From contig OZ251228.1 in NCBI GenBank assembly GCA_965240325.2, forward strand, positions 310,001-374,000: a DNA stretch of 64,000 nt, given 5' to 3'. Below are positions 21,599-31,871 of this stretch, piece after piece. The stretch's first letter is position 1. The number at the start of each line of letters is the position of its first letter. Made by a program: the position numbers and the translations under genes. The notes beneath the pieces were generated by a model. It saw only the letters and a list, made by a program, of their open reading frames with translations, did not search any database and was not told the DNA's origin. The DNA comes from Rebecca billardiae RCC1528. Its lineage: Eukaryota; Haptophyta.

Positions 21599-24500
21599 GG
21601 TGATGCGGTTCGCGCAAGGGTGTGTGAGCGAGGTTTTCGTCGCGGTCGATCGTCAGTTCGTTGATGAAACTCCGCCACCTTCGGAGTGACTCGGGCGGCC
21701 AGATCTGAACTGTGAGAAACACTCCTCAGTATCGTTCGCCAACAAAAATGAAGACAGGTCGCCGAGTCTACGACCGCTCGGAATCGCCACAGGTCTGGAG
21801 CAGTAGGGAGATGAATCGGAGATGAATCAAATATCGGGGAGGGGAACGCACTTGAGTAGCGCGCTTCGCAACGCATGGGTGAGTAGCGTAGAATTGATTC
21901 CATGGACCCCGATTACCCAAGATTGGTCTGCTCAACCGCAGCTCGACCGTGCTCATCTCCCACAAATGGCATCGGAAAAATGCCGATTGATGAAAGTTGA
22001 AAACGTGAGAATGTTTCGCACTGTGCATGCGTATCTTCGCACGAGGAAGCGACGGACTGCCGCGGAGCCATCCCATGTCCGCCCGCGCGGGGATCGGACG
22101 GCATTGCCACAAAGCGAGGTGCATTGCCCTTGAGTGCGCTCCAAAGAACCGCTTGTCACTCAGGGGATGAGCACATTTGCGCTCCCCGTGCCGTATCAGG
22201 GCCACACGCAGCAATCATTGAGATCGCCTCGCACAATTTCTGACGCTCCGGCGGTCGGCGCATTGCCGCGCAGTCCGGAGCCGTTCGAGCCTATATGCGT
22301 GCCGCGTGCGGATGAATGACCTCACGAATGCGAGTGCTGGGTACACGGAGCCGTGCAGAGACACGCGAGGGTGACACGAACGCATGGGCAGACAATCGGC
22401 ATCGCGTGGCGTCCACAAGCGGCGTCGTCGCCACTGGCGTTGATGGCAGAGATCGATCAGGGTCGCGGCAGGGTGAGTCCGGGAGTTATCGGAAGAAACC
22501 CAAGCCCTGGGCTACAATTGTCCTTGGCGAACGAAGCTACGTGAAACGAGTGCAATGACGGTAGAGTCCCAGTCAGCGGATCATAAAGTCAGCCTATGCG
22601 AAGTCGCAGCGTCCGGATTCTAAAGCCCGATGGCTGATGGCAGCCGCTCCGCACTCGGGTGCGGCGGTGCCGCGCCGCCTTTGCTAGAGAGTGAGACGGC
22701 AGTCATCTTGATGTTCTGATTCGACGACAGTTCAGCGTGCTGACGTTGAACGCTGAAAGCGTTCTACTGACGACGGCAGGAAGCGCACTCGGTCTGTAAG
22801 AACACAAAGGCAACGGTAATGTAAAATCAGACCGTGTCCTATAGTGAGCTAAAGTTGGCTCGTGAATCGGACTCTCACTCCGGTAACTAGTCCGTACCGC
22901 ATACGTAATACGGCCGTACCGTCTGACTGTACGGTACAGTTTACTAAGAATAAGAGACGCACACAGCTCAGGCAGGCGAGATTACAGTAGTGTCGCGCAT
23001 TTAATATATCGCAACGGTAGTACGAGTTATATGTTGTACGTAAGCACACACTGCCCAGACACCCTTCAATCCGCTGGCGAGGATCGTAGATTAAGTCTTA
23101 GTTAGTCACTCGGCGCATTTATTGATGTGCAACCAAACCGGGCGGTATGGACCATGCCAACCGGGCGCTCGTCCGACCGACTACGGATTCCCGCGTGATC
23201 GACGACCCACTGACTGACCCAGGTCGCCGACTGATCTGACATTAGTGGCGGTAAGTCTTCAGTGCGGGCCACAGCCGGTTCAAAACAGTGCGGGCCACTC
23301 ACCGAGCCGCCGAGCCGGGCCTCATAACAGCTGCCTGGCGCGCCCACGGGGCCACGGCAGTCCGTCTCCGTCGTGGGCATTGGCCTGGCAGCTAGTCTGT
23401 AGTCGCACGCTGACAGCAGCGTGAGCGGGCCGACGAGTGGCGGCAGTCAGACTCTGTGACTCGCGCCGCCCGAGCGGGCGGCGGGGCACGGCGCGGTCAG
23501 GCGGGCAGAGCCGCGGGGGCGCGGCGGGCGCAGCACTCGCCAGCAGCGGGCGGCGGCAGCCCCGGGGCTCGGTCTCGGCTCTCGGATAGTTACGCACTAA
23601 ATATATGTATATGTATATGTATATATATATAAAGACGAGAGTTAACGGTAGTAACTCGGCGGTAAGCTACTGCCGTGCCTGCCCGTGCCGCGACTGCGTG
23701 CGTAGTCAATCACGATCGAGGTAGGGCTCTGGCTCCGGTTGACCCCTGCCAGTCCGGTCATAGAAACCGCTAACCGGGCGTACCGCCGAAATAAACGCGA
23801 TCATCATCGCATTCCTGGCCGAATGAACGCCCGAAGTGTCCCACAGGGCCCCAAGTGGGGTTGCTATGGATGGCCACCCAGGGTGCGAACATCCGAGTTA
23901 GTGTGACTACCGTTCAGACTCTATTTTATGGCTATATTTACCCAGTCCGGTGGTATGTTTCCAATAGCTACGGGTGCATCCGGATCGCTCCCGGACCGTG
24001 CTCTGACCAGAGTCTGAATGGGTAAATGATACATGCATACTGTAGTAATTATCATAGTAAACTATAAAAAGAGTGTGAACTATATTGTCGTCTATCTGCT
24101 GATGAGGCGAGGAAGTGCTTTGACACTGCTTGTTGGCCCGCCAATATCGCTCTGAAGTCATCATCTAACTCTAGCTAGCAGGCATCCATTGAGGTCAGGA
24201 CTCCTGTGCAGTTTTCACGAAGGACTTCATCATATTTATTTGTCATGAATATAAGGTCCTAGGAGCTCACCGACGACGAGTGTCCCGCGTCATCTCGGGC
24301 CGCAGGGGCTGGCAGCACTACGCCTACGGCCCGTCACGGTGACGGAGTGTGACGCGGCAGGCGGGTCCCGCGATCGCGGCCACCGAACGGCAGCCTAGAG
24401 TAGTACTAGTAGAGAGAGTACGGAGCCCGCCGGTTGAGTTATTGAGTACCGTAGTCGTATACCCAGAGTAGACCTGACGACTTTTGCTAATATAGCAGTG

Positions 24501-24883
24501 CGGCCCATGATACATGATGATGATGGGATCATATCGGATGATGCGGTCCATCCGATCTCATCGCGGTCATTGGCGCCGCCTCCACCGGCGCGGCCCTGGC
24601 CAAGAGAGGTGGCAGCTCGCGGCCAGGCGGCGGGCCTCCGACAGACCGTGTCCGAGTCAGACTCAGACTCCCGCGGTCCGGGCCAGCACTTTGGGCAGCG
24701 CCAGCAGTCTGTGTCCACTGTCCATTCTGCACCCAGTATGTGCTGCACCCTGGTTCGCAGCGGACGCCGATGGCCTCACAAGTCGCAGCAAGCGGCGGTT
24801 GGTTGGGGCTGGCCAATACCATTGGCAGTCTCAACCAACGCCATGCACAACGGCGCGTATCGTACGGCCCGCCACGCCAACCC
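21599..24883. other. Long gene-poor region
   Basis: About 3.3 kb with no convincing gene. Short overlapping frames (for example at 21.8-22.6 kb) lack the third-position G/C bias of the real genes. It contains dispersed repeat copy 3 near 22.95 kb and a (TA/TG)n tract near 23.6 kb. Composition is close to balanced, in contrast to the flanking genes. Confidence 0.5.
22933..22984 (+). repeat. Dispersed ~55-nt repeat, copy 3
   Basis: Same core as copy 2 (GGTACAGTTTACTAAGAATA, then the CACACAGCTCAGGCAGGCGA anchor), ending at GATTA. It lies in gene-poor DNA. Confidence 0.9.
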
Positions 24884-25477
24884 TCACCGCACGCACGCGT
24901 AGATCTGGAACTCGATCGTGTTGAACTCCGGCAGCGACATCCCGTTGCTAGTGCCGTTCCGCGGCGCGTACACTCGGATCTGCCGGATGTGTGTGTCTCG
25001 CCCGTTCTGATGGTTGGCCAGAACGGCGAGCTGGATGAAGTAGGTGCGGAGCGGCTGCGGGCCACGCAGCTCGTTCGCTGCGGCGTCTTCGCCGCCGGGC
25101 TGTTGCAGCATAGAGATGGTTGTCCAGCCGGACGGCTCGTTCAGCTCCTGCACCTTGATCTCTTGAAGATCATGGAGAGTCGTGCCGGCACGCACGGAGA
25201 TCCGCGACGGCGTGTAGCTCTCGTCGAGCTTGTAGTCGGTATAGATGGCGATCTCGTGTATCCGCATCTTCTTGTGGAATTGGATATTCACCAGATGCGG
25301 CTGCGGCCCATCCGACTGCCAGTACGTGTCCACGGACGAGTCGCGCAGCTGGTCGACCCCATTGCCCGGCTTCGCTGTCGACAGCGACCATACGGCCTGG
25401 TCGCCGATCTCTCTTACATCCGGCGAGCGATGCGCCGCGAGCATATCCTCGCCGGCCGTGGGCGCGGGCGACGCCAT
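24884..25477 (-). CDS. APC10: Anaphase-promoting complex subunit 10 (APC10/DOC1)
   Basis: DOC-domain subunit of the APC/C ubiquitin ligase; it helps recruit destruction-box substrates during mitotic exit. Single exon, 197 residues, against about 185 in animals. The start is ATG at 25477 (MASPAPTAGEDML). The whole DOC jelly-roll is recognisable: REIGDQAVWSLSTAKPGNGV, DTYWQSDGPQPHLVNIQF, IYTDYKLDESYTPSRISVR, LNEPSGW, IQLAVLANHQNGRDTHIRQI and the ending EFQIYACVR. The C-terminal IR-like tail that docks on APC3 in other species is represented by a final VR. It is divergently arranged with the JTB-like gene, 168 bp between start codons. Confidence 0.96.
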   Translation of the reverse strand: MASPAPTAGEDMLAAHRSPDVREIGDQAVWSLSTAKPGNGVDQLRDSSVDTYWQSDGPQPHLVNIQFHKKMRIHEIAIYTDYKLDESYTPSRISVRAGTTLHDLQEIKVQELNEPSGWTTISMLQQPGGEDAAANELRGPQPLRTYFIQLAVLANHQNGRDTHIRQIRVYAPRNGTSNGMSLPEFNTIEFQIYACVR

Positions 25478-25645
25478 GCTATTCGCCGCGTATTGTCGAT
25501 GGACGTTCGCCACGGTGCCACGCCGCCCCGGGCCCGGTCGCGCTGGCGCACGCGCGGGTTTCGATCGGTGCTCACCAGGCTGCCACTGGTCACACACGCG
25601 CTTTCCAACTTCCAAGGGACCCGGCCACAAGCGTGGGCAGCCGCC
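25478..25645. promoter_or_regulatory. Bidirectional promoter region APC10/JTB
   Basis: The 168 bp between the divergent start codons of the APC10 gene (-) and the JTB-like gene (+) must hold both 5' UTRs and promoters. This is inferred from layout. No TATA box stands out. Confidence 0.5.
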
Positions 25646-26035
25646 ATGCGCAGCGCCGCCGGGTATGGCGCGGCGGCGGCGGCAGCAGCGGTGGTGGTGC
25701 TTGGCGGTGGGCTCACGTGCGCGCAGCCCGTCGATACGCAGCCCGGCTGCTCCCCCGCGGGCGAGTGCCTGCCGTGCGCGCCCGAGCGCAAGGACGACTT
25801 GCTCTGCGCGGCGACGGGCTTTGCACAGGAGCTTACGTGTGCGAGCGCGAGCGGTGCAGCCAACACGACAAAGCTCGTGAGCTGCGTGTCGCTCAGAGGG
25901 GACGCGGGCAACTTTATGCGGTTCGAGCTCGTCATGCTCATCGTGTTCATCGCGTCTCTGCTCGTCGCCAACCGGCGCAAGGCAAGGCTGCTCGCACTGC
26001 AACACCATCGCATCTCACAATACCTGCACACCTGA
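25646..26035 (+). CDS. JTB-family single-pass membrane protein
   Basis: Single exon, 129 residues. The N-terminal hydrophobic stretch (about residues 8-26) ends at TCAQP and fits a cleaved signal peptide. A Cys-rich lumenal region follows: CSPAGECLPCAPERKDD, CAATGFAQELTC and LVSCVSL. Then comes a membrane helix (FELVMLIVFIASLLVA) and a short basic tail. Cys spacing, the C..TG...E.TC element and the FW/FE-before-helix pattern match the jumping translocation breakpoint (JTB) family. Human JTB has been linked to cytokinesis and mitochondria, but molecular function is unclear. Head-to-head pairing with APC10 is intriguing given the mitotic link, though pairing may be accidental. Confidence 0.75.
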   Translation: MRSAAGYGAAAAAAAVVVLGGGLTCAQPVDTQPGCSPAGECLPCAPERKDDLLCAATGFAQELTCASASGAANTTKLVSCVSLRGDAGNFMRFELVMLIVFIASLLVANRRKARLLALQHHRISQYLHT

Positions 26036-26783
26036 GGCACTTTGGGCCTCTGGCTGTCAGCTTGGGGCGTGCACTTGCTCACGCCGCGAGCCGCGAGCTG
26101 AGCCGCTCAGCGGGACCGGAGCCGTGCACGCGACTGCTCCTTGGCTCGACAAGGTGCACCTGAGAGATCGCCGCCTGGCATGCCGACCCAATCCGCATCA
26201 CCGTAAACAACCACACCGCACGCAAGCTGACATCGGGCCGATTCCACACCCGCGTCATCATTGCCGGATGTTGCCGAGGCTTGCTAAGTTGGCGTGACTC
26301 ACCGCGGAACACCATCGATTTGGTTTTGCACCAAGGGCTGTACCCACGGTCACCGCCGCCGCCGCGCGGAATGCCCGTAAATCACCCTGGCAGCCCCCTG
26401 GCCCTGGGACCTGGCACCGAGTCTCGGAGTGCGCGGCCAGCGGCTGCGCACAGACTGCCTAAGCAATTCAGACGACGCTGTAGAGTCGCTGACGCATCGT
26501 CACTCGTCACCATGTGGCACGCCGACGGCCGTCTCGTCATCAGCAGACGCGATACGGTGGAATGGCCTTATGACCTGCAGTGCCACCACTCCACCAGGCA
26601 AGGCCGTCAAGCCGACAAGCCCCACAAAAGTTCTTGATGACGAGGCCACGACCGATCGAGACGCCATGCCCAAGACGGCGGGTAAACTGAAAACTCTATA
26701 TCAGAGCCAATCAGCAATAATATCGGCACTGCACCTGGTGCAGCAAGTGCATCCAGACCGAGAGGGCGCAGGCCGTCGTCACC
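26036..26783. other. Intergenic region
   Basis: About 750 bp between the JTB-like gene and heme oxygenase. Nothing with coding bias or a conserved domain was recognised. Confidence 0.5.
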
Positions 26784-27770
26784 ATGATGTGCGCGGTGCT
26801 CGCCTCGCTCCTCGTCTCGCCGCTTGCAATGCACGGCGGAGTCCTGACGTCGAGGTCAGCACGGTCGGTCGCGCGGTACTCCGTGATGACAGCGCCAGCC
26901 GCCAAGGTGTGCACGCGATCCCCAGCTGCCACGCGCACGTGTGCGTGTCTGGCGGCGTTCCTGCTGCGTGCCCACACCGTGCCCTCCCTCTCGCGCTGTG
27001 GCTGCGGCCGCTCCAGGCGGAGGGCTTTGTGCAGACCGAAATGCGCAAGGCGGCGATGGAGCTGCACACAAAAGACCAGGCGCCGCGCGAGGGGCAGCAG
27101 CGCGCCCAGAAGCCGGTCGCCAAGTGGACCCCGACGCTTGCAGGCTACTTGCAGTTCCTCGTCGATTCGCGCGAGGTGTATGCGGTGATGGAGCGCGTGG
27201 TCGGCGAGAAGGAGGAGCTCGCGGGTCTGCGGAATACCGGGCTGGAGCGCACGAAAGGGCTCGACGCGGACATCGCGTGGATGCAGAGCGAGCACGGCCT
27301 CGCGCCGCCTGAGCCGACGAGCGCCGCCGCCGACTACGCGGCTTCGCTGCCTGCGATGAGCGTCCCTGCGTTCATCTGCCACTTCTACAACTACTACTTC
27401 GCGCACACGGCGGGCGGGCGGATGATCGGCAAGCAGATGTCGGACATGCTACTCGACGGCGCGACGCTCGAGTTCTACAAGGTGCGCTGCGCCCGCCTCG
27501 CCCGCCGTTGGGGGAGATGACCACCGCACACAGGCCGCGCCCCAGGCTCAGCTAAGCACGCGATGCGCTGCGCCCGTGCGCCCGGCCTCGCCGTGCGCCG
27601 TGCGCCGCGCGCAGTGGGATGGCGACGTGAAGGAGATGCTGGACGCCACCCGCGCGGAGATTGACCGCATGGCGGCCGCATGGTCGGACGCCGAGCGCTC
27701 CGAGTGCCTCGCTGAGACGGCCGCCACGTTCAAGGGCAGCGGCGGGCTGCTCGCGTCGCTCAAGGGGTGA
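26784..27770 (+). CDS. Heme oxygenase, plant/plastid type
   Basis: Opens heme to biliverdin, CO and iron; in algae the product feeds phytochrome or bilin chromophores and heme turnover. Exons 26784-26906, 27017-27481 and 27615-27770 give 247 residues. The first exon (41 residues, MMCAVLASLLVSPLAM...) supplies only a hydrophobic plus Ser/Arg-rich presequence, consistent with a bipartite signal for a secondary plastid. The enzyme begins EGFVQTEMRKAAMELHTKDQ with proximal heme His about 58. It continues PVAKWTPTLAGYLQFLVDSR, FKNTGLERT-like RNTGLERTKG and AFICHFYNYYFAHTAGGRMI, and then, after intron 2, EFYKWDGDVKEML and SECLAETAATFKGSGGLL. Length and motifs are complete, so it should be active with ferredoxin as reductant. 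Confidence 0.95.
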
Positions 27771-28363
27771 GCTCTCAACGGATGGTGCGGATGGAGGCGC
27801 GGTGCCGTGCGGCCGAGCTGGGTGCGCACCGCGAACAGGGTAATGGGGTGCCTGCGCGCCTGAGCCTGTCTCAGCCTTTCCACTGGAGCCGATGGGCGCT
27901 GTCCGGCGGCCCGGTTTTGCGCCATCAACGCCAGTCAGGGACTCTCAGGAGTCCACGTCGGCACGACACAGCCTCAGCGTCGTCGGCGACGTATCCGCAC
28001 GTTCGGAGGCCCCAGCGGTGGGCAGCTGCGTTGCTGATGGCAACTGGAGGCATTAACACCCTGTCGCGCGCGACAGGAGCCTTTCCGGCCCATTCGCTGT
28101 GCATGAGGCTGTGAGCCGAAAGTTGTCCGTGATGTGACTCCGAGTCTGCGACGACTAGCAGCGTGTTTGCCGCGTCACGTCGGACGAACTCAGTCACAGT
28201 GCAGCCCGCGATCAGCGAAAATCGCAGTTGTAATAAAAAAGGGGTCTCCGCTCCGCCGCCTGTTCCGCTGTGAATTCATCAGCAGCCTTTTTCGGGTCCG
28301 GCGGAATCCGCCGCGGCGACCTCACTTCCCGGTGAACTGCGGCGCACCGCTCGCGGTTGGGCA
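27771..28363. other. Intergenic region
   Basis: About 590 bp without a recognisable gene between heme oxygenase and the exostosin-family gene. Confidence 0.5.
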
Positions 28364-30037
28364 ATGTCGCGCGAAGCGGAAGACTCGGACGAGCTCTCAC
28401 CGCTGGCGACGGGTGAGAGGGCGGCGGAGGACGGCGCACTCCTGAGCGGCGCGTCGAGGTGGTCGAGGACCACCATTCGTGTCGTCCGCGTGCTGGTCGC
28501 GACGGCAGTGCTCGTCGCGGCTGTGTACGGCGCGCACGCGATCGCAAAGCTCGTCGGCGTCTCCGACGGCCTCGGCGGTGGCGACGACGGGTCGTCAGAC
28601 AGGTTCCACTTCAGCTCGCGCGCCGAGACGAGCCGCGTGCCGCCCGTGCCCAAGCCCTCCTTCGCCGAGCTGCAGGAGAACTCGACGTTCGACCCGGAGT
28701 GCGGCCACCGTGGCAAGCTGAGCGAGTGCCCGGGGTTTGCGATGTGCCTGCGCACGACGGACGGGCACGACGACGCGCACTTCGTCGCGAAGATGCGCGA
28801 GCGGCGTGAGCTCCCGCTCGAGCCCATCGTCCCGCGCTGCACGCAGGCGACGTGCCTCGACCGCTCGCGCTGCGCGCCGCCGTTCAAGGTGTACGTGTAC
28901 CGGGCGGAGGAGGTGTCGCACGCGCTGCAGCAGTGCATCAACGAGCCGACGTTCGACGAGGAGATGCGGCGCAAGTACGTCACCGACGACCCCGAGCGCG
29001 CGTGCGTCTTCTGGTTCGAGAAGCCCGGCCGCTGCCCGCGGCTCGCCGCGTTCCGCGGGTTGCCGCACTGGGGCAAGGACGGGCTGAACAATTTTATTGC
29101 GGACCGCGGCGACAAGGGCACGACGGCGGAGGAGCGCGCGCACTACCTGGGCCGCGCGACGATGGCGATGGGCCACGCCACGTACGAGCGCTTCGTGCCC
29201 CGCCTCGACATCGCCATCTCGCTGCGCGGCGGGCGCGCGCTGCCCAAGGCGGAGAAGCTGCTGCAGGGCACCGCGCCGTGGGGCCGCAAGTGGTTGCTCA
29301 CGTTCAAGGGGACGTACTCGCACCCGGCGCGGCGGAAAGCGCTCGCGCTGCACGACGAGTCGCGGCGCGTGGTGATCGCGGGGTACCCGCACTTCCACAA
29401 CTGCGACTCCACCACCTCGCCCGGCCGGCCGCGGCGCAACCAGGGCAAGATCGAGGTGCCTCCGCTGCACGCCGACTGCTGCCGCAAGATGCGCGAGCTG
29501 TACAATTCGTACAACTTCATCGACCTGATGAACTCGACGTTCGCGCTCGTGCTGCCCGGGCGGCAGCCCGCGTCGTACCGGCTGCCCGAGGTGATGGCCG
29601 CGGGCTCGATCCCCGTCTTCTTCGGCTTCGAGGGCGCGTTCCGCCCGTACGAGGAGGTGATCGACTGGCCGGCCATCTCGCTCTTTGTCGCCGCCGACGT
29701 CGAGCCGGAGGTTCTGCTGGGCACCCTCGAGCGGCTGGCGAGGGACCGCGCGAAGGTGGCGGCGATGCAGCGCGCGGGCGCGGCGGTGTACCGCGAGTAC
29801 ATCGGCTCGGAGGGCTCGGACAAGTCAAACCGCGCCATCCTCGAGACGCTCCGCCGCCGCTTCGAGTTCGAGGACCGGCGGCGACTGAGCGAACGCGGCG
29901 CTGCGAATGGCACCACTCGCACCGGCGCCGCGGAGGGCGCGGAGGGCGCGTCGAGCGCCGGGCGGGCCGCGGGCGACGCGCGCTCCTCTGAGTCGGCGTC
30001 GCGCTGGCAGCGCGTGTGGCGCACGACGTACAGCTGA
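28364..30037 (+). CDS. Exostosin-family (GT47) glycosyltransferase
   Basis: Predicted Golgi type II membrane glycosyltransferase, single exon, 557 residues. The short cytoplasmic N-terminus is followed by a membrane anchor (VVRVLVATAVLVAAVYGA, about residues 44-61), a Gly/Asp linker and a Cys-containing stem (CGHRGKLSECPGFAMCL). The GT47 catalytic domain starts FKVYVYRAEEV and contains DGLNNFIAD, RLDIAISLRGG, KWLLTFKGTYS, MNSTFALVLPGRQPASYRL, PEVMAAGSIPVFFGFEGAFR and PFEEVIDW-like PYEEVIDWPA. The C-terminus is a low-complexity Ala/Gly tail. It probably builds a surface or scale polysaccharide; donor and acceptor are unknown. The next gene downstream on the same strand is another type II glycosyltransferase-like protein. 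Confidence 0.85.
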   Translation: MSREAEDSDELSPLATGERAAEDGALLSGASRWSRTTIRVVRVLVATAVLVAAVYGAHAIAKLVGVSDGLGGGDDGSSDRFHFSSRAETSRVPPVPKPSFAELQENSTFDPECGHRGKLSECPGFAMCLRTTDGHDDAHFVAKMRERRELPLEPIVPRCTQATCLDRSRCAPPFKVYVYRAEEVSHALQQCINEPTFDEEMRRKYVTDDPERACVFWFEKPGRCPRLAAFRGLPHWGKDGLNNFIADRGDKGTTAEERAHYLGRATMAMGHATYERFVPRLDIAISLRGGRALPKAEKLLQGTAPWGRKWLLTFKGTYSHPARRKALALHDESRRVVIAGYPHFHNCDSTTSPGRPRRNQGKIEVPPLHADCCRKMRELYNSYNFIDLMNSTFALVLPGRQPASYRLPEVMAAGSIPVFFGFEGAFRPYEEVIDWPAISLFVAADVEPEVLLGTLERLARDRAKVAAMQRAGAAVYREYIGSEGSDKSNRAILETLRRRFEFEDRRRLSERGAANGTTRTGAAEGAEGASSAGRAAGDARSSESASRWQRVWRTTYS

Positions 30038-30620
30038 CACGGCCAAATGTCCGAGCGCCAGGCTGTGCTCTGTGGCTGGCTCAGACTGCAGAGTCGCGGT
30101 CGTGCGGCGCCGGGCCCACGGCCAGGCGGGTACGGCGCCCGAGGCGCCCGGCGGCACAGCCCTCTGGTCAGTCTGGATCCGCAGGCACGGCCGTCGGACT
30201 CGGTCCGCGCGCGGTCGACGGGTCGTTTCCCGCCGAAACCGCCCCGCGACTTCAGTGTATCATTATAGACCGAGCAGCTGCCGCTAGCCTTGCTCGCAGT
30301 CAACACCCACTACCTGTCCAGCAACTTCCCGGCCGCCGCACGTTGCTACTAAAGTCCGTACTACACAGACGCGTACTGTGGCTTCATGGGCGGTGACACT
30401 ACTGACAGTTCAGATGAGTGAGTTCACTCACTCTGTCAGTTGGCGCCGTGGCGGGCGTCAATCTCGTCGCCTGCCTGAGCTGTGTGCGTCTCTTGCTCTT
30501 AGTAAACTGTAGCTACCGCGAGATCTCGATCTCGTCCAACTTGGGAAGCCACCTCGGCGAACGGAATGGAGGCTTGACGCCGCCGAGTTTGGCCCGCGAC
30601 GCTCGCGCCCCTCGCCGACG
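30038..30620. other. Intergenic region
   Basis: About 580 bp with the inverted fourth copy of the dispersed repeat near 30.45-30.51 kb. No gene is seen. Confidence 0.5.
30450..30512 (-). repeat. Dispersed ~55-nt repeat, copy 4 (inverted)
   Basis: On the minus strand it reads CTACAGTTTACTAAGAGCAA, then the GACGCACACAGCTCAGGCAG anchor, and a GATTGACGCCCGCCA extension shared with copy 1. A 3-nt insertion (CGA) lies after GGCAGG. It lies about 110 bp before the start codon of the next gene. Confidence 0.85.
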
Positions 30621-31871
30621 ATGGTGTACTACATCCTCCGCGGTGGGTACGAGTCAGTGGGCTCGGAGTTGGACGCGTCGAGTCGTTCGCGTCTCTCACG
30701 TGCCGTCGCGCTCGTGCTTTGCACCGCGCTGATCGCCGGCGCACTTGTCACGGGCGCGCGTCGCGCGGCCGGCGCTGCCGACGTGGACGGGTCGGCAGCA
30801 GATCTTGACGCTGATGGCTGCGTGCGCACGGCCGCGCGGCCTTTCAACGCGTCGATGGATGTCGGATTCGTCTTCGCCGCCGCCGGCACCTACGCGCATC
30901 GCCACGCGTACCGCTGCATCGCTGCGATGGAGACGCTCGTGCGCGTCGGCGGTTGGCATGGCCCAATCTACTTGCTCACGCACGGCGGCGAGCCGTGCTT
31001 CGACGCGGAGCTGCTGCGGCGCACGACGGGCAACCCGCACATCCACGTTGTCGGCGGCGCGTTCGACCTGATGCACAACCGCGCGCCGCGCGAGCACAAG
31101 CCTCGGTTCAAATATGACGGCCGCGCAAAGGCGCTCAAAGCTCTGATGTTCGACGTGATCGAGCGCTGGGCGGCGGCGGGCGGCGGCGGCGGCACGGCGG
31201 CGCGGCCGCACACGCCGCCGCCCGTGCTCATCTTCCACGACTGCGACAAGGTCATCGCGCGGCCGGGGTGCATCGAGGGCATGTTCACCGGGCCCGGCGG
31301 CGGCGGCGGCGCCGCCGCCGCCCAACTGCCGCTCCCGCAGCAGTTTGGGCCGCAGCGGCAGATGCTGCTGAGCAACATGGAGGAGGCGTGCATCCGCGGG
31401 AGTAAGGCGCGCTGCGGCGACGGGATCCACACGGGCGTGGTCGCGCTGCACACCAAGTGGTCCCGGCCGCTCGTGCACGAGTGGGCGCGCCGCCAGATGC
31501 GCTCGCCCAAGTCCTACGACAGGAACACGCTGTGGGAGGCGTGGAACTCGAGCGTGCGCGCGGACGGCACGCACGCGTGGACGATCGGAAACATCTCGGA
31601 CGCGTTCCGCGACCGGATGTGGAACAAGGACCGGCCGCTCTCGTGCATCAACCACGTCTCCGGCGGTCGGTGCCACGCGAACGGCCCGCACGCCGCGCGC
31701 CGGCTGATGCGCAAGCTGTGCATCCGCTCGGAGTACCCGCCGCAGTGCACCGAGACGAGGCGCAAGCCCGGCGAGTTCGCGCTCGGCTGGTGCGGCGGCT
31801 GGTCCGACAGCCCAGCTGCGGCCGCCCCCGCGGCAGAAGCCGAAAGCGCCGACTCGGCCGACGACGGCTGA
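30621..31871 (+). CDS. Type II membrane glycosyltransferase-like protein
   Basis: Single exon, 416 residues. A membrane anchor lies at about residues 26-45 (LSRAVALVLCTALIAGALV), followed by a lumenal domain with a GT-A-like beginning: VGFVFAAAGTYAHRHAYRCI and GPIYLLTHGGEPCFD. A DXD-type motif in IFHDCDK (Asp 207 and 209) could bind the metal and nucleotide-sugar. Later conserved-looking features are GDGIHTGVVALHTKW and Cys pairs (CINHVSGGRC, LCIRSEYPPQC). It is probably Golgi-resident, but I cannot assign a CAZy family with confidence. The last 11 codons plus the 3' flank are duplicated immediately downstream. Confidence 0.65.
   Translation: MVYYILRGGYESVGSELDASSRSRLSRAVALVLCTALIAGALVTGARRAAGAADVDGSAADLDADGCVRTAARPFNASMDVGFVFAAAGTYAHRHAYRCIAAMETLVRVGGWHGPIYLLTHGGEPCFDAELLRRTTGNPHIHVVGGAFDLMHNRAPREHKPRFKYDGRAKALKALMFDVIERWAAAGGGGGTAARPHTPPPVLIFHDCDKVIARPGCIEGMFTGPGGGGGAAAAQLPLPQQFGPQRQMLLSNMEEACIRGSKARCGDGIHTGVVALHTKWSRPLVHEWARRQMRSPKSYDRNTLWEAWNSSVRADGTHAWTIGNISDAFRDRMWNKDRPLSCINHVSGGRCHANGPHAARRLMRKLCIRSEYPPQCTETRRKPGEFALGWCGGWSDSPAAAAPAAEAESADSADDG

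Noticed and set aside
21234-21689. 151-codon plus-strand open frame
   Set aside because: Antisense to the zinc-finger gene with no recognisable domain.
22250-22300. tRNA-like GTTCGAGCC box
   Set aside because: No matching A box or cloverleaf could be built around it; no tRNA was found anywhere in the window.
24740-25645. In-frame N-terminal extension of the JTB-like protein by 302 codons
   Set aside because: It is antisense to the well-supported APC10 gene and has no homology; the ATG at 25646 gives a normal signal peptide.
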